64,000 nt of DNA from Neodontobutis hainanensis (taxonomy: Eukaryota; Chordata; Actinopteri; Gobiiformes; Odontobutidae), in contig JALDNG010000406.1 of the NCBI GenBank assembly GCA_024349245.1, positions 1 to 64,000 on the forward strand. The letters run 5' to 3'. This document shows positions 1 through 12,286 of the stretch, piece after piece. Numbering within the stretch: the first letter of the stretch is position 1; each line of letters opens with the position of its first letter. The translations under genes were made by a program, and so were the position numbers. The notes under the pieces are model-generated. The model made no database searches and was not told the DNA's origin. It was given only the letters and a program-made list of their open reading frames with translations.

Positions 1-1560
1 TTCATGTTCAACACAAAGCAGAATTTTAATGGACAACGGAATATTTTGTGCTTGAACAGTCAGGTATAGAACGCAGCATATTACACAATATAATTCCGAC
101 TTCAAAAGGAAATAACAAAATAAACTTAATTCAATGGCTGTCCTGTAGATCTGTCTGCCTTGTTCAGTGATGTCTGTTTGTTCATCATTCTCCACTGCAT
201 CAGGTCTTTTTTTTCACCTTTGTTAACAATATCAGAACTATTTGATGGTTTGAAAAAATACTCACACTCAGCTGCCGTGACATTTTTGCAACTAATGCAG
301 CTACAAAGACAAGACAATTCAACATAATTGCCAATTACTATGTATATTTTCCACCAACTGGACATTAGTAGGAATTACAATAAATCACCCTCAGAGTATT
401 TTGTCAAAATGACAAACGGCATTCAGATTTTTCCGTCACTGCTATAAAAAATAGGATAAGAGATGGCATAGATTTAAAATGCTTAAAAACAAATAATTTT
501 TTGTTGTCTCCTGCTTTTAATAATAGTAACAATTTAACAAAAACAACATTTGGGACTGCAAAGTAATTACAGGCAGATTTGATTATTTTTACTTTTATAA
601 CAGACATCTTTCCTCTATCAAATAAATTATTGGTTGCTCATATAAGTCTCAGTGTGTTCAAAGGAGGTCAACTTCACTCTTGCCTCTGTTGTGATCATAA
701 CAAGGCCATTGTATAACAGCAGCCCGGCTTTTTTCTAGAAGATACTTTTGAAAGATTATTGTGCTTTTTTCCAGAATTATGGTCAACTGCTTTTCTTGTG
801 TGCAGCATCACAGTAATGTTGATGAAAAAGTCACTCCCACAATTAATGTTGAAATGAACACAAGCAAGTAGGAAAAATGCATTTGTGCAAAACCATCCAT
901 TTCAGACCATAGAAAATAGATTTTTTTACATAAATGACAAATAATTCTGGATTAGGGGAATTCAGGCCACAGCAGTTAATTATTTAAAGAGAAATTACAA
1001 GAATGTAGTCACTATATTCTCTTAATTACTAAACTAAACAAATGGGGGTTCTTTTTAACTTTTCACTAGGAAAAAGAGAAATTTTCAGTCAATTTATCTT
1101 TTTTTGCTTTAACCCCTGCATTAGGCAAGACAAGTTTTTTTGTATAGTATAATTCATACATTAGGCAATTCAAAGTGCTTTACAAATAGAAGAGAGACAA
1201 GTTAAAAGCACAAATAAAACAATTGTCAATAAAATAAATTAATAATAACAACAAAAAAAAACTTTGAGGGAAAGTGAGTGAGGAGGTCGGGAACTCTGGT
1301 AAGTTGTACAAAATACTCTTTACTTTATTTGAACCCTATATCTGAGCCAACTAGCTAGCTAAAGCTTGAGCTAATTTGACCTAATTTACAACTAATTTCC
1401 TGCTGACAACTTTGTGTTGTTTATTCAGAGATAGTATGCAGAAAGAAATAGAAGAGAATGGGAGATGTGTTTTAAAGCCAATGGAAAAAGGAGACGGATA
1501 AGAAGAGGAGTGGGTTTAGAGATGGTTTTCTGAATACCTTGTTTGAAACTTAAGATTGTT
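1..1560. other. AT-rich intronic DNA, nothing recognised
   Basis: No supported coding exon. A short piece near 1160-1190 (caattcaaagtgctttacaa) resembles a common fish interspersed-repeat tail, but is too short to classify. Confidence 0.4.
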
Positions 1561-1654
1561 TATAAAATGGATGTTGCGAACCCATTGCTCCCCTATTTAC
1601 CAATATTGTTGTTATGAAAGAGCAATAAAATGCTGATTACATCTGGGCTTTTCC

Positions 1655-1850
1655 ACTTTTACTGCATAAAATAATAGTTTTCAGATTGTAACGGACATAT
1701 TAATAAAAAATTCAACCTCCCCAGAGTTGTCATGTAAAAACTTAGCTCCGGTCTCTAGAGCTAAGCTTTTACTACGTGACAACTCTGAGGGGGTTGATTA
1801 ATATGTCCGTTTATGCTATCTGAAAACTATTGTTTAACTATGGAATAATC
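1655..1850. mobile_element. Hairpin MITE (palindromic, copy 1)
   Basis: Left arm 1676-1748 and right arm 1758-1828 are imperfect reverse complements, with a centre near 1749-1757. Each arm carries the TAGCTC core and the blocks ACATATTAA and GTTTTCAGAT. A related but decayed copy lies at 34085-34330. Flanking blocks (for example the GTTGTTATGA...CAATAAAATG stretch near 1607-1631, found in reverse complement near 34230-34270) also match between copies, so the mobile unit is longer than the hairpin. No transposase; probably a non-autonomous DNA transposon. Confidence 0.65.
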
Positions 1851-2155
1851 TTAGCCCTGGAGACCCGTAGCTTTCTTTTGTACCAGGCTGTAAACATGAT
1901 TTTTACACCCATAAAGTCGCCATTGGGTTTCTCCTTATATTTCCGCTTTTGGAGCCTGCCCTCTGGTGGACGGGGGTATATCGCCGTATTTTGCTGTATT
2001 TTGGCGTATGGCAGCGCCCTTACGCAACAACCATTTAGAAGGTTCCATGGGAGATGCTTTGTTGTAATAAACACACTAATAAAGAGAGCCCAATATTTTT
2101 ACTGTAGGCTCTGTATAATAATCAATGCTCATAATACTTCGATATTACAAATAAT

Positions 2156-3040
2156 ACATTGGCAAGAAAAAGTATGTAAACCTTTTGAAATTTCATGGCC
2201 CATTCTTCCTGGCAGATTGGCTTTAGCTTGTTCATATTCTTTAAACGTTTCATGTGTGTGGTCCTCTTCAAGTCAATCCATAGCATTTCTATTGGGTTGA
2301 GGTCTGGGCTTTGACTTGGCCACTCCAAAAGGAAGAGTTTGTTTTTCTGAAGCCTTCTGTTGTGGACTTGCTCTGGTGTTTTGGGTCAGTGTCTTGTTGC
2401 ATCACCCACCTTCTACACAGTTTCAGCTGTTGTACAGACTTCCTCACATTATTCTAAGGAATTGTCTAATATACTTGGGAATTCATATTCCCCTTAATAA
2501 TTGAAAGCTGGCCAGGTCCTAAAGATGTTTCCTCCGCCATACTTTACAGTTGGAATAATGTTATGATGATGATTAGGTGTGCCCTTTCTGCACCAGATGT
2601 AACGCTGTGTGTTTTTTCCAAATAGTTCAATCTTAGTTTCATCAGACCACAAGACATTTTGCCAATACCACTGTGGAATGTTAATGGACTCTTTGACAAT
2701 CTTCAGGAGTGCAGCAATGTACTTTTAAGTAAGCAGTGGCCTCCTTTGGGGTGTCCTGCCGTGGATACCATGCTTTTTCAGTGGTTAACTTATGACAGAC
2801 TCAACAACAGAGATGTTAGCAAGTTCCAATTAGGCCTTCAAATCTTTGGCTGTCATTTGGGGTTGTTTCTTTTCCTCATTGATGAGTCTTTGTTGTGCTA
2901 CACCAAAAGCCTTGTGTCACATTACCGCAGCATTGCATCTCACCATTGTAAATAGCTTTCTATTTTTAGTCAGTTTGACAATTCACATCAGCTCCTTCTC
3001 AGAAGAGTCTTGACACAACGCTATGAATAGGTTGGATTTC
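2156..3040 (-). mobile_element. Tc1/mariner element relic
   Basis: The left end reads ttggcaagaaaaagtatg at about 2159, a fish Tc1 terminal repeat also seen at 60088. Reading the minus strand, 2328-2290 gives WPSQSPDLNPIEMLW, the block around the third acidic residue of the DDE transposase. The rest runs to about 3040 in minus orientation with many frameshifts and stops; text such as the complement of tagtttcatcagaccacaa is standard Tc1 coding sequence. The far terminal repeat was not found. Dead copy. Confidence 0.8.
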
Positions 3041-3185
3041 TATTTTTTGAGCGGCTCCGCGTCAATCTAGTGAGCTACACCGGGAAAACACAGGAAGTAG
3101 GCAAGTTTATAAATAAACTTACGCTACACTATCAAAACAAAACCTTTCTAAAACATTGCACCATTACTTCAGTCAATGCTGCGCC

Positions 3186-3309
3186 ATGAACAACAAGAAG
3201 TTAATTCTTGAGGTTGAAAAATTCAAAATCCCTTACAACACCAAACAGCAATTTTACATGGACAATCTAAATAAAGAGAGCACAATAGCCTCAACTTTGG
3301 GTTTCGACA
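3186..3309 (+). CDS. Possible first exon of a MADF/Myb-like protein
   Basis: From ATG at 3186 the frame reads MNNKKLILEVEKFKIPYN, continues through KQQFYMDNLNKES and TIASTLGFD, and meets a GTAAGT donor at 3310. The spacing of K-L-I-x-x-V, a Y/Y-N pair, a Y-x-D and an I-A-x-x-L-G resembles the start of a MADF or Harbinger-associated Myb-like domain, where such an exon ends soon after the LG. Upstream sequence is slightly GC-rich (gagcggctccgcgtcaatct), as for an old transposon or gene 5' end. No second exon was identified. It could be a relic or chance. Confidence 0.3.
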
Positions 3310-3329
3310 GTAAGTAATTACACACTGTA

Positions 3330-6045
3330 GTTACCCAATGCTATGTATAAGCTCGTCTCTGTTTGTCTTGTCTAGCAGCAGTCAAGCCCCCGACTTTGCC
3401 ATCCATCTTGTTCAATTCTTATTGACATGGAAGTTTAATTGCTACTTGACTTCTGTATGATGAAGTTGGCAAAAGAGAAGGAGATCCACACACACAGAGT
3501 AGTAGCAGTGATGCAAACGCTCCTGGTGTAAATTGACCAGGTCTAAAGGGGGACTCATTTGGAGCGAACTTGTGAAATGTAACAATGAAAATCTGGTGTT
3601 TCTTAGTGTGTGTGTAACATATATTGAATTTTATAACTGTGTTTCATTTCCTTTGTTGCCAACAAAGTCGGTATGTAGTCCCATTTTGAGTTTCATTTTC
3701 CTTCGCAGCTTCCTAACTGGTGTTCCCATTTGGAGGTGATTATCTGGAATTTGTGGCTACATTAGATCCATGTCAGGCTGACATTGTGTTGTTGGGGGTA
3801 AATAGGTCAGCCTGTTCTTCTTTACTGCATCTCTGTGCCTTCAGCTGACATCTCAACATCTCAGCTGCATTATGCTGATATGAGATCAGTCACAGCATAT
3901 TGGCTTTGACTTTGTGCTTCCTTTATGTGTAAGAAAGAATAATTTTAAGGGTTGTCTCAAACTATTTTAGACAATGTATTGGGGTCTTTGAAAACTGTTG
4001 CATTGGGATGTCCAAATCCATTTTGTGGCAACTAAACTGGGTGCACTGCTGCTTTGCATTATTTCTAGCTCTTATGACACACACACACACACACACAGCT
4101 TCCCACTCATGGTTTTAGGCCTCAAGTAAAGATAAGATGACCTATACTTTTTTCTATCCTCAGACCATATTGCATATAACTGCGTAATTCTTTTATTCTT
4201 GCCGAGTGAATCTTAGCAGCACTGTCAGCCCGGAAGTTGGCGGAAGGTTTCCATAAGTGTCCATTTTGGTCACAGTCTGGAGTTCTGCCATAGATAGAAA
4301 AATAACATCCGAATGAGTCATCAGAATTTATATGGTAGGAAAAACTACTATTGAGAAGTAAGGCAGAGAAGTGTGTGTGTGTGTGTTTTTTTTTTTTTTT
4401 CTTTCTCATCACAAGAGTGGAGACAGATTGAAAATGTGATGGGACAGTGAGCAGAAAGAACTCCATCTTATTTCAAATTGTCAATTTTAATCTTCACAGT
4501 TTTAGGCAAATTAGATTATCACTACCTGAAAGGGCACAGAGCTATAGCAATAAGAGATTGGCTTAAGAGGAACCAGATCTGCATTCATTCATTTTATTTC
4601 AAGGTGTGTCAAATGTTATCTGTTTGCTGTCCTCGGTTTTCTATTGTGTTGTGAGCAGTGTGTTACTTATATTGTGTTGTTCTCTCGTCTAAACCTGCCA
4701 GGGACTATGTATGTAAAGTATCCTTTGGGTTTATTCTGGCATATTTACATTGAAATGTTCATTAATATGCATGGTTTATTTATTTATTTGTTGTCAAAAA
4801 TTAATAAATAACAAAAATACATACTTTCATTTTAAACAAAACAAATTGACTGAAAGGGTGTAGGCTGAAGTCGCAACTTATTTTGCCTACCTCTTTAATC
4901 ATTGAGAGATTTTTTTTATTTTATTTGCATCAATCAAAACATCATGACAAAACCCAAAGAAACACAAAAACAACCACAACAAATTCAAAATAAAAAAACA
5001 AAACCAAGAAAAACATTCACAGTCATTCCTACCATTTTAATTATCATTATTTAATTATCCTAAATAATTAATCTTCGAATCAATTTATTTGATTAATTAT
5101 TTAAATTTTAAACAAACAAACAAACAAAAAAAGACAATGACCTCCACTATGTCACCATGACTGATTAATTACTGTAAAACTCCAAAGGCTGCAAAATGGA
5201 CAAAACAAACAAAATATAAACCATACCCAGCAGAATTGCCCCACTGGGATTTCTGTGGCATTTGAAATCAGGAATATATAAATTGAAAAAAAAAATGATT
5301 TGGCCAGGATCAATTGCGGTGAACAAACAGAAACATGTGCATATTCACCATTCACATTGTTCTCATTTATCTTTTATTCGTTTATGATTGCCCTCATACC
5401 AGATTACAGTCTCTTTAATAGAATTTTATTAAATACTCTCATGTTTCTTAAGGTCACTGTAACTTTACAGAAGATTACAATCATTTTAATGTCTTTTCGT
5501 CTCCCAGCTTACTTTTGGGAAAATAAAATAGTTTTGAATGTCAGAGAAATGATGTAATTCCACGCACACAATTGATTATAGCTTTGCTCTTGGTAACAGT
5601 ACACCCAGGGGAAAAGAGAGATGCTGTCAAGCCAAATGACAGGGAAGAGCAGAAGCACAGCTACTGATTCAGATGGGAAGGGTGGTAAAACTTGATGCGC
5701 TGATTTAAAAAAAAAAAGGAAAAGAAGCTCATCTCATGGAAGACAGCTCCCGAGAGAATGCAGAGAAGGGAGGAGTTGGGAGGTTTCCATAGAGTGATAT
5801 GAAACTTTGCTGATGGCAGGAGATGGACTCTGGTGAATGTTCTGTTGTCAGCCCATGGCCATGTAACATTACTGTGAACTGTTAATGAACTTGAACTTAA
5901 ACAACTGAATCAGTGTGTTTTTTCGATCATCGCTATCAATCTGAACCTGGGGAGTGAAGTGAACAATCAAGAATTCCTTCACAAAGTGAATGTATTGGTA
6001 AAGCACTGTTACTGTATAATATAAAGTTTTCTTATTTATTTCACA
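3330..6045. other. Intronic DNA without recognised genes
   Basis: AT-rich sequence. It holds an (AC)n tract at about 4077-4098, a TG tract followed by a T run at 4372-4400, and several A- or T-rich homopolymers. No exon or named repeat could be supported. Confidence 0.4.
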
Positions 6046-6049
6046 ACAG

Positions 6050-6250
6050 CTATGGTGTTTAAATGTGTGTGACTGTAAGGGTTAGTTTGGTGGTGGTCGG
6101 AGGCATAAGAGCCTTGTGTTTGGCAGCCCCCCTCTCTGTCTGGCCCAGGTGTAAATATGTGTGAATGTGGTGAATGGAAGCATCATGGTAAGTGCTTTGG
6201 TACAGCCAGGTACAAAAAAGCGCTATGTAAATGCACACCATTTACCATGT
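6050..6250 (+). repeat. SINE/LINE 3' tail fragment
   Basis: Contains gtgaatgtggtgaatg and then aaaaaagcgctatgtaaatg followed by a short CCATTTACCAT end. The GCGCTATRTAAATG tail is widespread in fish short interspersed repeats. No tRNA-like head is visible upstream, so this is a 3' fragment. Confidence 0.45.
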
Positions 6251-6254
6251 TATT

Positions 6255-7260
6255 GGTAAAACAATATTTTGATTCATAGACTGGGCTTTTGAAGTCTGTC
6301 TGAACATTCTAATTTATACCTATGTAAAACCACAAAATTACAATTTACGTGCTACAAAAGTTAATGCATGGCAAAGTTAAATGAGTAAAGATAAAGTTAA
6401 TTACCTTCTGATTCTGTGTTTATTAAAAGTTGACTTGCATTCACTTAAATTTAATAAGACACACTGAATTAAAAATTGTTTGTGGAAAACTCAAAAACAT
6501 GGTCACTTATACGCTGCTCTCTGTGCCGGACAGTAAAAAACAAAAACAGATGCACAAATGTTAAAAGCAAAGTACCGGTACTTTTGACAAATCTACTCTC
6601 TACACCTCTACTTTTACTGGGATATTAATTTTAATTACACCTACTGTACTGTTATACTTGTAAAAATTCTCCCCTGTTTTTATCCTAAAACAGAATTAGG
6701 TAGTGGTTAAATGTGTTAAATTGTGTAAATGGTGCATTAGCAGCTTCTGGCAAAACAAAGTTCAATTCAGTTGAGTATTTTTATGTGTAATGCACATTTT
6801 GTGCATTAGTGCATGAAGTCTTTGTTTTACAAGACAAACTTGGTGGCAGGTATATTTATAGTGATTATTAGCAAGAGTGCTTGAACGTAGCTTGCAAGGT
6901 CGGAGAAAAGTGCATTTGCACGCTGGTAGACATGACATTTGCTGTTTGGCTTCAAAAGCTTTTATTTGTAAATGGACTGACACTGCCCTCCCACCCTTTG
7001 TCACACAAGCAGAGGTCAGCCTCAGCTGTTCAAGATGCTTCTTGCTGCATGCATTACCCAGCAGCCCATATGTGCTGCTGGAGCAGACGGCATATAAAGC
7101 ATCATCTGATCTTCTCACTGCATCAATCATAAGTGTACTGCCAAATGACCCACATATAAAGGGAGAATGCTCCTGCCATTCATTGCACTGACCCCTGTGA
7201 ATGTCAAGAGAAAACACTAATTGGAAAGAATAATAATTAGGGATGTATGATACTTATTTG
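6255..7260. other. Intronic DNA, nothing recognised
   Basis: Open frames exist on both strands around 6762-7217 but overlap each other, resemble no known protein and lack convincing splice context. I treat them as chance. Confidence 0.35.
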
Positions 7261-7266
7261 ACCAAT

Positions 7267-7354
7267 CTGTCTAGAGCCCTGTATTATCGGAACTACGTAT
7301 CAGATTGAATTTTGAATCTGATACATAGTTCCGATAATACAGGGCTCTAGACAG
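7267..7354. repeat. Near-perfect 40-bp inverted repeat with 8-nt loop
   Basis: Arms 7267-7306 and 7315-7354 are reverse complements with one mismatch; the spacer is gaattttg. Each arm begins ctgtctagagccctgtatta on its own strand. It could be a tiny MITE or a hairpin left by an inverted duplication. Confidence 0.85.
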
Positions 7355-7727
7355 CAACTATAATGGTCACTAGTGAAAACTTGGTGGCATTTGTCCGTTG
7401 TTGTTATATGGCCCAGTCTAAACTACACTGAGTGATGGCTGTGTTATTGAGCCCAAGAGAAAACTGTGTCTGTCGCGTGTGCAGCTGATCACAGTAACGT
7501 TCACTCGAGAAAAACGAGAAAAGTTTAGCAAAGTGTGACCCAAATCATCACAGAAACTGATAACTGATTTTACAGTAATCTCCACACTGGTTTGGAGCAA
7601 TGGACAAACGTGAGCAGAGCTATGCATTTCATGTGCTGATTAAAGCTAATCTGTACTAGATAGCAGGTATTTACTTTGAACATGCATCCATCTAATTTGG
7701 CATAGAACATAACCATTTTCACGGTAT

Positions 7728-8331
7728 TGTCAGATCCACTCCGTCTCTCTCAGCGATCCGCTTCACTTTCCTTCTCTCTCCATCTCATCACTGATACCTG
7801 TCCCAAGCACCTGCAATCTTTTACCATCAGTGAGGTATTTAAACCTCTCCTGTCCACCTCTCCCCTGCCATATCGTTCAACATACTTTGTGTGAATGTTT
7901 CCAGCGCTTGTTCCAGCTTTTGGTCCAGCCCTCGCTCCAGCCCTTGCTCCAGTCCTCACTTAAGCCCTTCGCTCCAGCCTTCGCTCCAGGTCTCAGGTTT
8001 GGATTCCAGCTATCAGTCCAGTTCCTCGGCTTGATCTCCAGTCACCGGCTCGGCACCAGGTCTCGGTTTAGCTCCACGGCTCAACTCCAACTCTCAGCCC
8101 AGCTCTCCAGCTTGGTCCCCGTCACCGGCTTGGCTCCAACCCTCATCGCCGCTCTACAGCTCCACTCGGCTTGGTTCCAGTTCACAACTTCTGTTCAGCC
8201 ATCAGCGCAGTTCCTTAGCATGGACTACAGTCTCAGTCCCCTATCCAGCTTCCTGTCACTATGTGTACTTTAATAAAGAATCACTTACCTTCACTGTTTG
8301 TGCGCATATGAGTCCTCAGTCCCACATTACA
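7728..8331 (+). repeat. Ty3/gypsy 5' LTR
   Basis: Starts TGTCAGATCC and ends CATTACA, the TG...CA ends of an LTR. It contains a TATA-like tatttaaa near 7834-7841 and an AATAAA at 8272-8277, 54 bp before the end. Gag-like sequence follows at once. The stretch 7900-8160 is an imperfect CCAGC-rich repeat (gctccagcc-type units). No second LTR was found downstream, so the ends rest on dinucleotides and position. Confidence 0.7.
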
Positions 8332-8348
8332 GAACGATCTGGCCAAGA

Positions 8349-9303
8349 TGGACTCAGCCAAAGCAGAGAAAGTAATATATTGATTCACCATCATTGAAGA
8401 AACTCTCCAAAATCATGCAGTCCAAATTAACACTATTTCCGCCGGGTTCCAGCGGATTGTGTCTCAACAGGAAGATTCCATGCCATGTCAAATCAGATCC
8501 ATTTCCTGACTTCTCAGCTATCGAGTATTCTGAAGACCACAGAGAGTCTGGCCTCCGTTCCACCTTCAGATCCTGTTTCTCCAGTGGTTCAACCGATCCC
8601 GATCCAGGAGCCTCGGGTCGGGATTCCAGAACGGTACTCCGAAGAGGCAGGTGGTTGTTATCCCTTTCTGGTCAACTGTTCAATCCTGTTTGCTCTGCAA
8701 CCCCACACATTCGCCACAGAGAGAGCCAAGGTGGCATTTGTCATTAATCACCTGACGGGGCACGCACGTCTCTGGGGAACAGCAGAGTGGGAGAGAGATA
8801 CCCCGGCCTGCTCTAGTTTCCTGTCCTTATCGACTGAACTCCGGAAGGTGTTTGATGCTGAGGATCAGGGGGGCGCAGCGGCTAGGGGGAACAGGGATCC
8901 CGTTCAGTGGCGGATTATTATATTGAGTTCCGGACGCTTGCTCGGCAGAGTGGATTTAACGCTCCTGCACAGCACCAGGCTTTCCTTCTCGGGTTGGCCG
9001 AGCACATGAAAGATGAGCTCGCCTCTCATGGAGCTTTCAGTAGACCTGGATGATTTAATCCGTATGTCAATCCGTGTTGATCAGCGAGTTCGAGCTTGTC
9101 AGAGAGAGCGGGCTACCCGGAGTCCTCTTTGCCTTCCTTGTGATGCCCAGCTACCACAGCTCTCTGTATCCACAACAGATTCCAGTGAACCCATGCAAAT
9201 TGGCCGCTCTCATCTCACTCCTGAGGAGAGGCTACTGCGTCAAAGGAGGAACCTTTGTATGTATTGTGGGGGTTCAGGCCATGTTGCATTGTTTGTCCGT
9301 TAA
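8349..9303 (+). pseudogene. Gypsy gag, frameshifted
   Basis: A short open stretch starts at ATG 8349 but meets TGA after 11 codons. Recognisable gag text resumes in another frame: a capsid part with TERAKVAFVINHLTGHARLWG (near 8717-8779), then a shift before 9013. The region ends in a nucleocapsid zinc knuckle, CMYCGGSGHVALFV, which fits C-x2-C-x4-H but lacks the last Cys. At least two shifts and an in-frame stop rule out a working protein. It belongs with the protease-RT region that follows. Confidence 0.8.
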
Positions 9304-9309
9304 AAGGAC

Positions 9310-10923
9310 AGGCTCAGCAGTAGCTGGAGGAGTACTGTTTAGTCTTATAGAGGGGGTCTCCTCCATTAATCGCCCACTTGTCCATGTCCAGCTGCTGCTT
9401 CCTGGGGGGCCACAGACTTTAACTACGTTTATTGACTCTGGGGCAGATGGCAGTTTTATGGACAAGACTTTGGCTCTTCAGTTAGGGTTGTCACGAGTTC
9501 CCCTTCCCAAACCGGTTCCTGCCCGGGCCCTGGATGGACACTTCCTGGGTACCGTGACCCACCGGACCAGTCCCGTGACCCTATCGATCTCTGGGAACCA
9601 TCAAGAAACACTCGGATTTTTCCTAATTCAGTCTTCGGAAATTCCATTAATTTTGGGCTACCCCTGGTTGCGACGCCATAATCCTCACATTGATTGGGAC
9701 ACTGGGGTAATACCGGGGTGGAGTCACACTTGTCACTCCGTTTGTCTTCAGTCAACGGGATTACCCAACCCGCTACCTGGTACACCTGTATCCTCTCTGC
9801 CGGCCAACGTTCCCATGGAGTACCAGGATTATATGGAGGTCTTCAATAAGGCCAAAGCCACAGCCTTACCCCCGCATCGGCCATATGACTGTGCTATTGC
9901 TTGCTTCGTGGCACCTCACCTCCTAGAGGCCGATTATATTCATTATCCGCTCCTGAAAGAGAGGCCATGGAACTTTACATTAAAGATGTGTTTGCAGCTG
10001 GAATAATAAGACCTTCTTCATCACCAGCGGGGGCGGATTTTTTCTTTGTGGGGAAGAAAGACAAGACTCTCCGACCTTGCATCGATTACTGTGGACTTAA
10101 TGAGATCACCGTAAAGAACAGGTATCCGCTTCCTCTTCTGATTTCCGCCTTTGAACTCCTAGAGGGGGCAACAGTGTTTTCCAAATTGGATTTTCGCAAC
10201 GCATACCACCTGGTTCGCATCCGAGAGGGGGACGAATGGAAGACAGCATTTAACACCTCGTCAGGCCATTATGAATATCTGGTGCCTTTTGGACTGACTA
10301 ATGCTCCCGCCGTTTTCCAGAACCTGGTTAATGATGTGTTGAGGGACATGCTTGACCAGGTCATATTTGTCTACCTGGATGATTTCTTTATCTTTTCCAA
10401 GAATCACAAGGAGCATGTTCATCATGTCCAGTCAGTCCTTCAACGCCTGCTGGAGAGTTCGCTTTTTGTCAAGGCTGAAAAATGCGAATTTTACGTACCC
10501 AGCATCTCTTTCCTGGGTTACATTGTCGCCCAGGGTAAAATCCAGATGGACCCTTCCAAGGTGTCGGCAGTATTGGATTGGCCATCTCCGTGCAGTCGAA
10601 AGCAACTGCAACACTTATTGGGGTTTGCCAACTTCTTTAGACGTTTCATCTGTGGCTATAGTACCTTGGCGGCTCCTCTGACAGCACTTACCTCATCTAA
10701 GGTTCCGTTCATCTGGTCCAGCAAAGCCGATTCAGCATTCCGGGACTTGAAGCTTCGTTTTTCTTCAGCTCTAGTGCTTATCATCCCAAACTCTGGTAGT
10801 CAGTTTGTTGTAGAGGTGGATGCTTCCGACGTGGGAATAGGCGCAGTTCTGTTCCAACATCTTCTCAATCCTATATGTATTACAGGCACTACCCTGTATG
10901 TGCCCGTAAATTATACGCTATAA
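9310..10923 (+). pseudogene. Gypsy pol: protease, reverse transcriptase, start of RNase H; truncated
   Basis: The protease lies at 9340-9720, with active site FIDSGADGSFMD near 9430. A frame change near 9900 separates it from the reverse transcriptase, which is open from 9901 to 10923: KKDKTLRPCIDYCGLNEI, KLDFRNAYHLVRIREGDEWK, FGLTNAPAVFQ and catalytic FVYLDDFFIF (near 10367-10396). It then enters RNase H (VEVDASDVGIGAVLFQ) and stops at 10921. Most of RNase H, the integrase and the 3' LTR are absent. The motifs are those of the fish sushi-like (chromovirus) branch of Ty3/gypsy. The long RT frame suggests a fairly young insertion, but the element is defective. Confidence 0.88.
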
Positions 10924-11790
10924 ATATCTACACAGAACCATTACATCATCTGTTCATGCATCAAGCTTGATAAATTGCTTTTATTTATGTCACAAAATAA
11001 ATGTAAATATGTTGCTATAAAATGATGCATTTTCTCAGACGCTGTTGTACCTTAAAGGCAGTGCTTGTCCTTATATAACTCTGTCTACGACAAACATGCT
11101 ACAGACTCTCAGCCCCTGTAGGTTCCTCACAGGTTTGCAGATGTTTTATTAGTTGGGTGCGGAGTAAAGCAACTTCTAAGTCTTTAGACATCACTGTGGG
11201 TGGTATCAAAATGATATAATACACTTAGCCTTTGGCGTCTGCCCGTAGGTAAAATGTAAGCAGCCATTGCCGATGTCAGAGTCTCATTAGGTTGTAAACT
11301 AATATTAGAGACAGAGATAAGCTTTGTAGAGATAATGCTATAACATCATGCGATCATGCTTTTCACAGCTAAGTAAAATAACATTTTAGTTTAAAGTCTG
11401 AATGGAGAGGTCAAATGCATGTCAACAAGCATGACAATTGACACTACGTATTAGCTTTAAATATGGGGACGAGAGGGATGGTCCAATGTTGTGTAAGACC
11501 ATAACACTGCCAAACTTAGCGTCTGTTTAGGTGAGCGTATCCATCACAGAAAAAGCTAGTTGGTTCACTCTGTGAAGTCATAGTACAACATAATTGGTAT
11601 CCATGGTATTGTATTATCCAGTTGGGCGTTGTGACCTATTATGAAGTATTTAGCTAAAGGTGATATGGCGTGTGTGTATCAAACAAACAATGAATAAACT
11701 GTCTCAAACTTCAAGCCAAAGAGGTCACACTTAGATAAAATTAGTAATTTAGGTAACTAACTAGTTTAGGTAACTAAACTCATTAACAGA
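10924..11790. other. Intronic DNA, nothing recognised
   Basis: The gypsy sequence ends abruptly near 10920. The following 870 bp show no exon, named repeat or array. Confidence 0.4.
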
Positions 11791-11795
11791 ACTTT

Positions 11796-11990
11796 TAAAA
11801 TTTTGCCTTTATTTAACCAGATAATCCCATTGAGATCACTGATCTCTTTTTCAAGAGAGACCTTGTCAAGATGCAGCAGCACAGAGTTAAAACAATCACA
11901 TAAAATCACATAAAGCACACCAATACAATCTGGATTTAACTGACCTCACCAAAGACTTAAATCTGTTCAGTGAAACAATGTTCTGAAAAC
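11796..11990 (-). repeat. LINE-derived 3' tail, minus orientation
   Basis: Reads tgcctttatttaaccagata then cccattgagatc and ttttcaagagagaccttgtc, a very common fish repeat that corresponds to an L2-like LINE/SINE tail read backwards. A related tail, in plus orientation, ends the SINE at 54286 (gagatttataatctcatggg then taaataaaggttaaataaat). Confidence 0.55.
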
Positions 11991-12286
11991 TGATAAGCCC
12001 TTTTCACTTGTGTTCTCTGGAGCGTTGCCTGCTGACCTGTGCATTCACAAATGCAGAAGATGTGTTCGCAGGTCTTGCTTTAATACCTGTCAGAGGATTG
12101 TTCAGGCGGTTTTATGGATGGTTTTATTGAGGAGCTGGGGATGTGCAGTGTATGGCACCAATTAACGTGGTGGTTTACAAACAAAGAGGGCGGAAGAAAA
12201 GTAAAGTACAAGCTTGTACTGTGCACTTTTCTTACATTTCCAGACACTCAGCATGAACATTTGTCTTTTTATTAAAGAGGCTAGGC

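Noticed and set aside
2659..2955. 98-residue plus-strand open frame
   Set aside because: It is the opposite strand of a Tc1 transposase relic.
6762..7217. 151-residue minus-strand open frame and its plus-strand overlaps
   Set aside because: Overlapping frames on both strands, no homology recognised, no splice or promoter context.
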